This document shows, in pieces, positions 45,897 through 57,880 of a stretch of DNA of 64,000 bases. The stretch's first letter is position 1. Every line of letters starts with the position of its first letter. Under the pieces are notes generated by a model. The model was not told the DNA's origin, did not search any database, and saw only the letters and a list, made by a program, of their open reading frames with translations. The position numbers were made by a program, and so were the translations under genes. Source of the stretch: Anastatus disparis (lineage: Eukaryota > Arthropoda > Insecta > Hymenoptera > Eupelmidae); assembly GCA_017163975.1 (NCBI GenBank), contig JAFFSR010000370.1:2232001-2296000 (forward strand), given 5' to 3'.

Positions 45897-47577
45897 GGGT
45901 AATTCTTTCATACTTTTAAAAATCATGTTACTGCGTCATTTCTCCTAAATATGAGATAGCACATCTTGTTAGCAAATGTTCACTGATTTATTGAGTTATT
46001 AGAAACTAATTTTGTTATATTTTTAATGATAATTAGACGTGTCATTTTATGGCGGATGGGGAAAAGAGGTTTTTTTTTTGAAATTTAAATGTTACCAGGC
46101 CATGTAAAATGATAAATTACCGCTATAAAAAAAATGACTATTGCTTTTTTGATTTGAAATTCACACCAAAGCTTTATCTATACACATACTTTTGGAAAAT
46201 CAAGAGCATGGGTGTGTGCCTGTTAACAAAAGTACTTTCTGAAAGGTTATTAAAATGTTACCAAAAATTTATGTATTTTACTTTTTTCTGGAAAATACGA
46301 TGCTGTAAAAAAGACTATTCAGCGGTGACATTTTAAACTACATCAAAAGGTAATATTTAGAATCACAAAGAGAAATTTTTTTATTAGGAACGTGTGCCTA
46401 GTGTAGATAAAGTTCTTTGTTCGTTTGAAATTATACTTAAAAAACGTGACTCACTTTTGAAAATAGGTTTTTATCCACTAATATGAAAACCTAAGCTTTG
46501 ATTCACCTTTTCTCTGTTGTGAACTTTGTAATTTACTATTTTATAATACTCAATGTAATCTTTAAGTTGCTTTTGAAGTATTTTTTCGAGTATTCTGGAA
46601 ATCATTGAATTTTTCCGGCTATTAAATTTTCCAAATTTACATCGATTACCTAGTTTCTATCAATGTTTTAATTCTAAAGAGTTTAAACTTTAAAAAGCTC
46701 AGTTTTAGTATGTATTTAATAGCTTACACCTAGAACGTTGAGTTGAATCATCACTGAAGTTTCTAGATTTTAAATTTAAAATTTTTAGATTTAATGTTTA
46801 TTAAATAAACTAAAATATTTGGTTAAAAGGAATATAAGTATTTTTATTCGAAAACATAAACTACACAAATCTATGTCAAATTTCATACCCTAAGATTGAC
46901 AATTTTAGCAAAAATAAATTGATATTCCACTCACTTATGATTTGTAATCAGGAATCCCAAAAGCCATTGGGTAACTAATATCACTCAATTTTAATACCCG
47001 AATCGCCAAAAATGAATTTTCCAAAAAAATTGGCATTTCTGGCATATTTTATTTATTACAAAAAATTTTGTAATTATTAATGTAAATTGCGTATTTAAAT
47101 ATTTTCTGTAACATATTAAACATGTAAAAATGAAAAAGCTCAATGGAAAATGATCTATTATAGCCCAAAATACTTAAAAACTGATCTGAGATATGTAAAA
47201 TATTATACCTGGGTGTGATAATAATGAATATATTTAAATGTCTTATATTAAAAAAAGCTATCTTCAAAAGTGAGTAATGCGATTTTTTCTTTTATTATCA
47301 TTTTAATATATCAACATTTAAAAAAAATAAATTTGATATATGTGTCTTCAATTTTTTTTAATTTATTGAAAGTAAATTTTAACACTATGAAAAATTTACT
47401 CGAAAATCTGTCTTTTGATGTTTGTTAAAAAGACTACCCTTAAAAGTGAGTAACACGATTTTTTTTTTTCATTATAATACGTCAACATTCAGAGAAAATT
47501 AGTTTTATACGTGTGCCTGTATTTTTTTTTTTTTAATTTGTTGCAGGTGAAATTTTAACATTATGAAAGATTTACCC
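45897..47577. mobile_element. GGGTAA-ended foldback
   Basis: The ends GGGTAATTCTTTCATACTTTT (45897) and, reversed, GGGTAAATCTTTCATAATGTT (47577) are inverted. ATAT lies outside both (45893-45896, 47578-47581). The interior is AT-rich. Near the right end a ~180-bp segment with AAAAGTGAGTAA(T/C)(G/A)CGATTTTT is tandemly repeated (47270-47560). No ORF. Likely a non-autonomous DNA element, class unknown. Confidence 0.6.
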
Positions 47578-47599
47578 ATATACGCATACTTAGATATTT

Positions 47600-49445
47600 C
47601 AACGTCGCGCCATACACATGTGGAATCGACCAAAGGGGAATAGCTACGAGTAGAAATCTTCGATAATCGATGTTTCTACTGCGTGAAGCAACATAGCAAC
47701 TTCGAATACAGTACAAATTTTACTAGAGCGATAGAGATAGAAGATCCGCGACCAAGAGTCGATTAAGCTGTCGATAGCGACTCATAACTGAAGAGATCAA
47801 AAGAGAAACCAAGACGCGACGAGAAAGAAGGATGGAAAATGGAGAGCGACTAAGTGCGACAGAGATGGACAACAGAGCGAAGGGGAATGTAATTTCCTTC
47901 TTGAAAGAAGATGATTCTTGCATAAGCCGTCAACGAGAGCGCACGTAAAAAGAAGTCTTGACTGAGCCGGCATTGGGAGCACACGTGCAGAGTTTTTTTT
48001 TTCTTAAGCTCTTGATTTAGCAGCCATCGAGTGCACTCGACAATAGAAAAGAAAGTCTACCTATCTATCTTTAAATTGAATTGAAGAGAGGATTGGAGAA
48101 AAAGGAGTAACAAAAGGAGAGATTTGAGCAGCGAAGCCGTGAGACCGTACCATCAAGGAAGGGAAAGAGAAGTCAAACTACGGTGAAAACCTCCAGAGGC
48201 GACGACTCGGCGACCGATCCTCCACTGGGCCACCATTGTTTTCGACCATACGATTTCCTCCTTGTCGACCAGCTCTACGTTCTTCTTCGTTGCATCATTG
48301 AGGAAAATCTTCAGCAAGCGACCGTAAGTGGAACTCTGCCAACGGGTTAGCAAGTAAGAATTAGTAAAATTATCTTTTCTGTTGGTTTTTCCCATCATTT
48401 CTTTCAATTCTCCTTAAGAGATATAATTCTGCGTTGTTAGTAATATAAGAGTGTTTTATTGATTGCGACCGCGAACAAATTAAAATTAAAATCAGTGCGG
48501 GTTAGTGGAAATATAAAGAAAGATATAAAAAACCGAAAATTAAGTGAAAATCATAAGAAAAGAGAACGCCACGTGTAAAGGCGCTTTATTCGGCGACGCG
48601 ACGCCATTTTGTGTTGTAAATTAAATGAGAAATTCTTTCAATCTGCTTTTATTAAATTTTGATTGTGAATCTGAATATTATTGAAAAAAATAGTGACGCG
48701 GCGGCCATTGCGAAATTGTGTGAGCGAGATAGCTATACGTTAGCTATTAAATAAAATCTAAAGTTCTCAATTATTTGATACGGAGTAGTGCGAGCGATAT
48801 TAATATTAATTCCTTAAAATTTTATTGAATTGTGAATTGTAATTTGTTAGGTTGTGCGACTGCGCGGTAAGGAAATCGAGCGACGCGTAATTTAATTTAC
48901 AAATAATTATTCTTTGTACGGTGTTAACCTAAAAGGTGATTGAATCGATTGCACGTGTAGTAGAATTATAAAGTCTTGATTTTCCGCATACGCGCACAGC
49001 CTAATTATAGTCGAGCAATTAGAGCAGCGTTTCTTTTTTTTTGTAATCTATAATGAAGTTTTCTTAATTAATAATATAAGAAGTTTAAAATCAAAGTTTA
49101 AACAGAGAGTCAACCGCTTATTTTTCCCTTTTCCTCTTTTCAGGGTAAAAATTATAAGCTGAAGAAAATTAATTATATTATTCATTTTTTTTATCATTAG
49201 AGTTATTTAATATCAATAGTTTAGTTTTTTTTGTAAACTTAAAATTTACTTTACTTTTTATTTGTTAAACATTGTCAATTCTAACTTCCTAATTTTTCTT
49301 TTAAATCATAAATTATATTGAAGTTTTCTGAACCACTCTGATCGTTATAGAACCAGCCTACAACCCGAGGTAGGCCAGTAAGTATTGACCCCCTCTGCAG
49401 TTGCTCTACACAGCTAGCTGAGCAGGGTTCACTGGCGCTCAATTG
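47600..49445 (+). mobile_element. Possible LTR-retrotransposon LTR/leader remnant
   Basis: A GC-richer stretch in otherwise AT-rich DNA, with GACGCGACGCCATTTTGTG and GACGCGGCGGCCATTGCG blocks like those of the LTR element at 10.7-16.4 kb. It reaches AGGGTTCA at 49427-49434, followed by CTGGCGCTCAATTG, which would be a TGGCGC-type primer-binding site. CCAGGTAAGT at 49471 could be a splice donor. No partner LTR or pol is in the window, and the left end is not fixed. Confidence 0.35.
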
Positions 49446-49654
49446 AAAATAATTATAAATTTTGTGAACCCAGGTAAGTTCGTGGCTTCGGGGATTCACT
49501 CGGTGGTCCGGGGAATTTGCCACGTAACAATACATACAGACATTTTCTGGAAACCACTTTTTTCGACTTCCTGAGTCTAAATATGTACAAATTAATGAAA
49601 AAATAGAAAAAAATTTTTTTTACCCATACAATGCTTTTTCTATGAGAAAGCAAA

Positions 49655-50385
49655 AAAGATACTCTTGTGTCTTTTGCGTCAGACGATTGTGAGGACTTTG
49701 ATAATAACGGATTTCACTTCGTTAAAATTAATCACCGTCAACTTCACTGTAATCCTTTGAGTCGCAAAAGTGAATATTCGAGAGCCAACATTTTATTTCT
49801 TGCAGGTAAGATAAAAATATTTAATCCTATACTATAAATTTTATAAATTGAAATTATTTTCATTATTTGAATAAGATTAAAAGAATTATTTCTAAATAAA
49901 TTAAAAGTATTATTTTCATTGTTAAAATATGCTAGAATAAATTGCTCCGTTTTTAATAAAATTTATTATAATTAAAAATGAACTAAAAAATAAATAAGAG
50001 AAAATTTTTTTCCAATCAACTTATTATTTTTTAAATGAAGAGAATAATATTTGTAATTTAATCTATTCTGAATATATATTCCAACCATATAAATTTTCAT
50101 TATCATAGACGATCTTAGGCTTTTATTCATAGACCTAACTCAAGTAGCGGTTGTTACTTGAACCTAATTCTGTCTTTGTCTCTCCATGATGAAAATAAAT
50201 GATAGATGATAAAACTGTTACTTTAGATCTAATAGCTACACTGAAAAAAAATTTCTTTGTAACGAAAAAAATTTTATTGTATCGAATAGCTTCTTTCTGG
50301 CAATAGGTTAAATACTTTTTGTATCAATATTATTCATTCCGTCAGTGAAAATAACATTTTTAAATATCAATAAAATATTGCTCAA
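49655..50385. repeat. Right arm of the inverted duplication, with foldback B fragment
   Basis: Reverse complement of 42593-43345. A foldback end CACTGAAAAAAAATTTCTTTG starts at 50239 after a TA, and the foldback sequence runs on to about 50435 where SINE-like sequence takes over. About 6.3 kb separate the arms. Confidence 0.8.
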
Positions 50386-50442
50386 CAAAAAAATATTCCT
50401 AATTAATTAATTTCTTTGTACCAAATATTTGTAATTGGTTTT

Positions 50443-50580
50443 TCCTGGTCTCCTAGTTCTATTTTAACAGAGAAAAATTCAGAAAAATTTTTCCAAAATT
50501 CTCCCGGGGATTAAACTCTGATCTATTACAGCATGAGCCAAGAGCGTTAGCCCCTGCGCTACTACTGATTCTACTTATAG
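50443..50580 (-). repeat. tRNA-derived SINE-like element, copy 2
   Basis: On the - strand: TAGTAGCGCAGGGGCTAACG (box A-like, about 50567-50548) and AGAGTTTAATCCCC (box B-like, about 50518-50505), then TAGAACTAGGAGACCAGG. Same order and spacing as 21812-21990. Box A here is closer to the tRNA consensus. Confidence 0.6.
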
Positions 50581-50639
50581 GTATGAACTTATTTCAAATA
50601 AATAAGAATCGGAAGAGTGTAAATATGTATAAATTTGAA

Positions 50640-50880
50640 GAACAATCTCATATGAAATCGCCTATAAAATCTCATATATATTCGTTGAATTTTGAAAATA
50701 AAATAAATATATGTGAAATCTCATGTCAGATCGCACATATATTTATTTTATTTTAAAAATTTAACGAATATACATTCGATTTCATATGTGATCTCATAGG
50801 TGATTTCATGCGATATCTCATATGCAATCTCGTGTGCGATCTCATATGTGATCTCATATGGGATCTCTTATATATTTTAT
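50640..50880. repeat. CATGAGATC-family repeat, copy 2
   Basis: Words such as ATCTCATATGTGATCTCATA and GATTTCATGCGATATCTC alternate, with a hairpin around TGTCAGATCGCACATAT. It corresponds, inverted, to 21505-21720, and the SINE next to it keeps the same relative position. About 480 bp are therefore shared between the two places. Confidence 0.7.
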
Positions 50881-51394
50881 TTAATTTGAAAAATTTGAAC
50901 AAGATATTTATTACTTTTTTATTTTTTTTCGGCTTGTTCTTTAAATTTTGACAAATTTTGACATTAGCTATATTAATACCATTATTTTAGTTAAAATAAA
51001 AAATCCCTTGGAGCTGTTATTTTTTTATGAACTTAGATCGCAAATTAGACATCAAAGTTGACAAACCTAACCTTAAAATACTATCAATTAAAATCTTGTC
51101 ACTTCATTTAATTTGCATTGTATTTCATGGCGTCACTTTCCACTTCGGATCAGCTTTCGACTAACTTTACCGATCGAAAATAGCTAAAAAAGATATTTTG
51201 TTTTTATTCATTTTTTCGGCTTATTCTTTGAATTTGAGCAAATTTACGCGATTTTGCTTCTCATTTATTAAAATAAATAGATATTTACAAGTAAAAAAAT
51301 TTTGATATACATTTTTATCATAAAGAAACAAAGTTACTTATTTAGCTACTTTTGATAGGTAAAAAAGGTCTAAACCTCATCTTCAAAAGTAAGC
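50881..51394. other. AT-rich stretch, no gene
   Basis: TTTTTTTCGGCTTGTTCTTT (about 50926-50945) and TTTTTTCGGCTTATTCTTTG (about 51212-51231) are a direct repeat. It is also partly like 21735-21760. Nothing else. Confidence 0.45.
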
Positions 51395-51514
51395 TGGAGC
51401 AAATGTGGTTACCGACCGAGAAGTAAAAATGTTATTTAATCATAAATGAAATAATTATACTGTTTTCAGAAAACATTGTTATCAAGCGTAATTTTTCATA
51501 CATATATGATTGTA
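51395..51514. repeat. Interspersed repeat, second copy
   Basis: Matches 1081-1199: GGAGCANNTNTGRTTACCGA, CCGAGAAGTRAAAATGT, ATACTGTTTTCA and CATACATNATGATTGTA in the same order. In the first copy a CACAGAG foldback sits right after the final TA. The family is unknown. Confidence 0.65.
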
Positions 51515-52560
51515 TAATAGATGTTTTTTTCATAATATTCATCATATTTTAAGCAAAAAGTAAGTAACCGTACTTACAGTTTAATAAACAGTTGTAGTAT
51601 AAAATTTTCTTCAATAATTTTGGTAAGTGCAATAGAGAAATAAATACGGTATATGTAGGACGAAATTAGGAAAACAAACAATAAGATTGCGATTAAACTC
51701 TAAAATAAAAGTAAAATTAATAATAATTCTTCCTTAACTTGGAAAAGTTACATTCTGTTTCAATCGGTTTGTTTTAAATTTTTCCGTTTGCCGGTTACTG
51801 AGTAGAATAATTTGATGTGCTCAATGGGATCTGAAATAGCATCGTGTATCAATAAGGAGCAAGAGAGAGAGAGAGAGAGTCCAGGAAAGCCAGCAATGCT
51901 GTGCCAGCCGGCCTCCGTTGTAAAATGAAAGATAAGTAGCTGATTATCTTGATTTTTTTTAAAAAAGAAAAATTATGCCAACATTATTTAAATAAAAAGA
52001 AAAGGTAAAATTACTAAACAGTAACGCATTAATTTTTTTAAAGAGCAAGATAGTAACATTAATATTTTAAAGAATTATTGGCGGACGGGGTTTTGATTGA
52101 GGAGGTAAAACTCCTTTAGAAAAGCCCCGCTCTTAACATAATGAATTACAGAATAAATATTTAGAGTAAAAAGATAACAGTAGTTGTATCAGCAGTTTTA
52201 GTAATAATAAGCAATGAATATATTAGAAAGAGTCAAGTTAAACAAGTAACAAATATAAAATAATAAGCCTAAATATAAATAATTTTCATATCAAAGAACT
52301 TTAAATATTCATTATTGATTGTTGATCGTGAATCAATTTATTAAAATTATATTATACTTACACTGTCTTACTTTTTGTTATAAATGGAAATTTTTCATTA
52401 TTTTTATTTACATAGAAATAATATTAAACTTTCTAAACAATGGTACTTATTAAACATGGGCGATAAAAACTAATGTACTTTAATTTTAAGAATTAAGTCT
52501 AAGAAGATATACTTTGAAACAAATGATTAAAGTATAAATATTGTGAGTGAAACATACATA
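51515..52560. other. Gene-free stretch with a stray LTR end
   Basis: (GA)n at 51861-51879. At 52050-52138, AGTAACATTAATATTTTAAAG through GGAGGTAAAACTCCTTTAG to CTCTTAACA repeats the LTR end at 53248-53335 in the same orientation. No coding content. Confidence 0.5.
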
Positions 52561-52949
52561 TTAAGAGTAGGTCGACTTTTTCTGTCCTTTTCTAATCGAC
52601 GAACTGATTTTTTCACGAAAACTAATAATTTTAGCGAAAAATAAAGAGAAAGCCCCATCGCGTATTAAAAAAAGCTATATTTTTTTTAATAAGAAAGAAT
52701 TGATTTTCTCGCTTCGTTTTCAAGAAAACCTTGAAAAACTTAAAACATAGAGGTTAGGTTGGACAATTTGGTTTTTTAAAGTTTTCTTGAGAACGGAGCA
52801 ATAAAATTAATTTTTTTTCATTAAAGAAAATATTGCCTTTTTTAATACGCGATGGGGCTTTCTCTTCATTTTTCGATAAAGTTATTAGTTTTTGCAAAAA
52901 CTTAATTCTTCGATTAGAAAAGGATGGAGATACATGACCTCCTCTTAAG
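52561..52949. repeat. Foldback hairpin (~160-bp arms)
   Basis: Left arm TTAAGAGTAGGTCGACTTTT..., right arm the reverse complement, ending near CTCCTCTTAAG. GAGAAAGCCCCATCGCGTATT (52651) pairs with AATACGCGATGGGGCTTTCTC (52843). The loop contains GAGGTTAGGTTGG. No gene: the - strand frame over the right arm has no known motif. Confidence 0.8.
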
Positions 52950-53247
52950 TCATTCATGAATAACATCAATAAGTATGTGATATATTGTTTCCTAAATTTA
53001 GTTGCAATAAACAATAAATCAATTAATGTATGAACAATAAAAAAAGTTGTTTATCATTTATTCTTTTTTACGAACCAAAATCAATATTTAACAAAATTCA
53101 ATATAATAACGATTGCAATTTAATATAATAATAATTGAGCAGTTTTATTAAGTAATTTCATTATATGCGTTAACAGAACTATTTTATTATTGCTACTATG
53201 ATTATCTATTTACAGTATCTTATCCAAATAAACGTTTGGAAAGAATT

Positions 53248-53520
53248 TAGTAACATTAATATTTTAAAGAATTATTGAAGGACAGGGTTTTGATCGAGGA
53301 GGTAAAACTCCTTTAGAAAAACCCCCCTCTTTACACTGGCGCCCGCATGTGGGGACCGTTAGGTCAAAGAAATGACCGAGATTTTGGCAAAATGTCCTGC
53401 CAGGGTCTCGATCATTTTTGCATAAGATGCTGACGGTTCTACATAGAGAAGTGTTTAACAACGCGAACCGCGACCTTTCGAGAAAGAGAAAAATGTGTAT
53501 AGAAAGACAAAGCGATAAAA
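53248..53520 (+). mobile_element. LTR end, primer-binding site and leader remnant
   Basis: The LTR end ...CTCTTTACA (53335) is followed by CTGGCGCCCGCATGTGGGG, a TGGCGC-class PBS. It carries an inverted GGAGGTAAAACTCC and matches the stray end at 52050-52138 for about 90 bp. After about 180 bp of leader the sequence turns AT-rich and no gag follows. Confidence 0.55.
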
Positions 53521-53529
53521 CTTTCTAGT

Positions 53530-54693
53530 TCAGTAAGAATTTGATTGAAACAGTTAAATAATTTAATCATGATGTCGCAATTGAATGTTTTATACCACCA
53601 ATTAAATATTTGATTAGATAAACAAAATTATAATTGTTGTAATTACTTCATTAGATTCTTTTATTAAACATTTCATTATACTAATATAATAATTTTTCAT
53701 ATTACTGAAATATTGAATCATCCCAGTGAAATATTTAGTTGATAATAGTTCAAAACTAAAAGTTTATTTTTATATTTTGTTAATTGATTCATTTTAATAT
53801 TACAGATACTTTTACTTACCATTTACGTTTTTATTCTTATAGACATTATTTATGGCACTTATAGAACAATTTTCGTTCCTACGATATGATTATTGAAACA
53901 AAAATATATTTCGCTGATTTAATTGGATATTATAATATTTCTGCTAAATTACTTTGATGTTTGATAGTTTATTTGATTGTCTTAATGAGGTGTTTACTAA
54001 TTCTAACGTATTTATTCTATTATTTTTATCAAGTTTTGATTGAAAGAAGAATATATTGCATTGATTCGATTGATTATTGTATCATCTCTGTTAAGTTGCT
54101 TTACTGTTTAATGATGTATTTAGTTGTGTTAATGAAGTATTTAATAATGTCGAAATTGTTGTTTTATTCTTTCAGTAGATTTTGAATAGTAGCAAAAGGA
54201 TTTTTCATTGTTTCAGTTAAAGGGTGCATGACTTATACTAACTTGTATCACTTATCAATGAAATGCCTAATCATTTTGATTCAATGTTTAGTCACTTTGA
54301 TAAATGCATTTTTTTTTCTTTGCGAAATATATGATTGATTCTGTTAAATATCTCATTGTTTTTTTTATTAAGTAATTTCATTGCTATATTGTGATTGAGT
54401 GTATGCATTGAATTGATTAAATTTTTGATTGGTTCAAGTATTTTATTTATTTAGTTCTATAAAATTATTTTATTACTTTTATTATTTAATTATATTACGT
54501 CTATGAAATCGGTGATTAATTGAATTAATTATTATTTTAAACAAATAAATATTTTATTATTTATGTTCCAACTAAGCATTTTGTTGTATTAATTAATTTC
54601 TTTATCAGATCAATTAAATGATTATTTGAATCAATTAGATTTTTTTTTAAAATGATTATATCATTTCATTGATTCGGTGATTTTTTCTCGGTG
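53530..54693. repeat. AT-rich degenerate-word repeat, CTCGGTG end
   Basis: Dozens of ATTTGATTGA / TCATTGATTC-like words. The right end reads GGTGATTTTTTCTCGGTG followed by TA, which matches the CACNGAGAAAA ends of families A and B. I did not find the left end. Short + strand frames here are chance products. Confidence 0.45.
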
Positions 54694-54903
54694 TATTAAG
54701 GTAAACCAAGGGTATAGGAGGTTTACTCATATGTCAATGTATTTAAAAGTAATATACATTTATATGCAATTTCGCATGTAAAAAAGAATAGTAGGAACAA
54801 GCGTGTTCCATCGAAAAATCAAATTTATGGCCGTATTATAAGTTTCTTTTCAGCTTGGGTTTACAAAAACACTTCTTGATTGTTGCTTCAATTTTCTTTT
54901 TTT

Positions 54904-54942
54904 GGTGCGACCGGGACTCGAACCCACGAGCCCGCTGTATCT
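54904..54942 (-). ncRNA. tRNA 3'-half-like sequence
   Basis: On the - strand GTGGGTTCGAGTCCCGGTCG followed by CACCA: a T-arm with box B and an acceptor end with CCA. The T stem has mismatches, and no matching 5' half with a GGTGCGA acceptor was found upstream in the next 200 bp, where a TA-rich stretch lies. Likely a tRNA-derived repeat or pseudogene, not a functional tRNA. Confidence 0.45.
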
Positions 54943-57585
54943 TATCTAATTACTAAAATAATAAATTTTAATATACATATATATGATAATATAGTATATA
55001 TACATATATACTGTTTAATTAATATGTACTTTCTTTTTTTTATCCACAATTCTAGCCATATCGGCTATTGCGGGAGGGTACGAACAGTGATGAGTAGGCC
55101 CATTACTTAGTAGTTGCTGGAACCAATAGTCTGATCAAGATAGGCCGCGATAAAACCAAGGGGAGTGAACGAATTGGAATCTCCCCTCGTTCTAAAAATT
55201 TTTCAGGTGGACCATGGAATTAAAAAGAAAATATCGCAAGAAGTAAAAATTTTTTGTTTCTCATTCTTAACAACAATTTTTTAAAATAAAAATAAAATCA
55301 TTTGCCACACGTTCGTTAACCTGCGCTAAATAACGCGATCTGACCCACATAAAAAAAAATATATAAAAAAAAGAAATGAACTAGCAACGAAATGATATAG
55401 AAACGAAATTTTCTTATCTGACCCAACCGCATTCGCGAAGGAATCATCTTTGTTGATTCCAAAATTCCTTTATTATTAAATGCTTAATTTTCTCTAAAGT
55501 AGGGAATTGAAGCAAGAATCAAGAGAGTGTTTCCGCAAGGGAACAAGGGTTTAAAAATGCACCGATAAAAATGATTTAAAGAATATTTTCTTTTAGAATC
55601 ATAGAGTCATAAAAGAATATGAACTCAAAGCGATTTCAGCAATATTTAGTTAGTTTAAATATCCAATTTTTCCGTGCTGGGGAAAATTATGTAAAATTAA
55701 GAGATGTTAATATAAAATAATTTTTTTTGTAAACGGGAAAGGTGAGAAAAGATAAAACAATCGAAAATTCATATCGAAAATTATATAAATGCAAGGCGTT
55801 ATAGATAATAAATAATAACTTTTACGAATAGATTTTTAGTTGCGTGGTAATAATAAAAATAATGATTAGAAGGAAAATCAGTTTACCTGCTTTTGATGCG
55901 AGGGTTCAAGGAAAATCCTAAATTTATACTCTTAAAGAAATTTTTTTTTAAAAAGGGGATTTTCTTTTTAGAGCAGTTAAAACAGTTCAACAAAACCATA
56001 AAATAAAGATAATATCTACAGCTAATAAAACCTTCCCTCTGGAATGGGGAGATTTGTTTTGGAAAAATAACGAATTATAATAAAACTTATAAAATTTTAA
56101 TAATAAAAATAAAATTGCGAAATTGTTTAATTTTAACAAAAATTTTAATAATACAATTCTCTGTGCGGGTTAAATCAAACGAAATAAATAGAAATTAATC
56201 GTAACCAGAATTTTAGAATCTTGCCATAAAATTTAAGCAATGTTCCATAAAAACTGTTAAAATTTGACCATTTTAGAATTTTCTTTTCCTTTTCTCAAAA
56301 GTTAAATCATAAATTTCTAAGAATAGGATAAATCAAATTAGTAAATTTGGATTAATTAAAACTAAGTTGAAATCCCGTACATACTCAAATAAAAAAATCA
56401 ATAAAATTTCTCGTTTCAACCTTAACATAAAACTAAAGAAAAAAATTCAACAATATAGTAATCTTTAGGCAATTTGAATAAAAACTTGATAATTAAGAAT
56501 AATAAGTAATTCATCATTTAATATAAATAATCAACTTTTAATGGTAGTAAAGATCGTAATTCATTAAGATTGAAATTTTTTTTATTAAAAAGAAAATTTA
56601 TTCAAAGCTAAATAAATTGGAAATGAATTCAAATTATGAAAACTTTCTTTTCAGTTAACCGTGTGAACATTAACCAAAATTTTCTTATCGTGAATGTCAC
56701 TGCGTCATGCAGTGCATGTGCATTAAACAATAACGTATTTTTACGTAGCTTCCTGTAGCCGAATATACAGTTACATCCGGTCGAGTAAAAAAATTAAAAA
56801 ATATCAAGTTCGAGTTTGAAGCTTAAAAGAATATCTCATTACATAAATATCCCGGCTACTCAGAATTGATCGTTGTTCGTCTCACACGAGTGAGCAAATA
56901 GTAAAATGTAACTCAAGAAATATAACTTCGAGATAAATACAATGTGTTCCAAACACGTACAAACGAAAGCATGTCGTAATGACGATTAAATAATATGACT
57001 TAAAAAAAATCTTAAAACTTTTACATATAATAATTTTTGAATAAATTTCTCTTTTATTTTATTACTATTTAAATATTTTTAAGTGTGATTTTCCCGAAAT
57101 AAATTAATAGCATCAATTTTAACGATTAAATAAGATCTTTCAATTAAAACAATAAAACCTTATTGTAGTTGTTTTAAAATTGAATTTTTCCTCATTCCAG
57201 AGGGAATAACTGAAAACCATTTTTTAACAAATTACATTATCATAAAATAAGATATTTTAAAATATCTAAAATAATAAAGGTAAAATCTGGCATTTTTGAG
57301 TGTTGGTAAGGGCACTAACCCTTATCAGTGTTGGCCTTGAGCCTCCGCATTATAAAGTACAGGTAGTGGATAGGCAGGTATAAAATGCGTAGTTAGCATA
57401 GACTTATAAGCTTGGAATGAAGCATAAGAACCCTGTGTGAAAGCATGTAGTTTTAAGCAATTTCAATGAATAACCGTTTGAAATATTATTAAAATTCTTA
57501 AAGGCAAAGCAATTTTAAGAAAAAGTTTTTGAATTTCCCACATTTTTATATATAAAGACACACTAGTATTGGGGGAGGTGGGTCC
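54943..57585. other. Gene-free AT-rich stretch
   Basis: 2.6 kb with no reading frame of note. GC-richer islands occur at 55060-55200 and 57300-57450 (AGGGCACTAACCC, GTACAGGTAGTGGATAGG) without a recognisable family. Confidence 0.5.
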
Positions 57586-57880
57586 TGTGGCGGTCTGGGA
57601 CTCCTATCAGACCGTGGCACAGAAGTTGTACAGAAGGACAAGGAAGTTGAGGTTATGAAATAATCACACGAGAGATATCTACGGTTAAGCGTATATTGCT
57701 ATAGCCAGGTATACAGTCGGTAATCGAATGTAAGAGATAATGTGTCTTACTAGAGTGTCTCCGTAGAGTGTGAGAGTTAACGCTCGCACGCTAGCACGTT
57801 AACTCGTATCGAATAGTGGGGGAATCATAGATTCCATCTTATAGGCTACTACTACTGTCACACACATACGTAACCCCACA
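57586..57880 (-). repeat. 3' LTR of Ty3/Gypsy element (295 bp)
   Basis: On the - strand it starts TGTGGGGTTACG and ends in CCGCCACA. The inverted TGTGG/CCACA ends and the adjacent polypurine tract define it. The partner LTR would lie beyond 64000, so target duplication cannot be checked; the flank here is GGTCC. Confidence 0.75.

Noticed and set aside
48153..48407. - strand 84-codon frame in the GC-richer block
   Set aside because: No motif, on the opposite strand to the LTR-like signals, and no splice or neighbour support.
54904..55110. Functional tRNA gene
   Set aside because: Only the T arm and acceptor 3' side are seen; no 5' half pairs with it.
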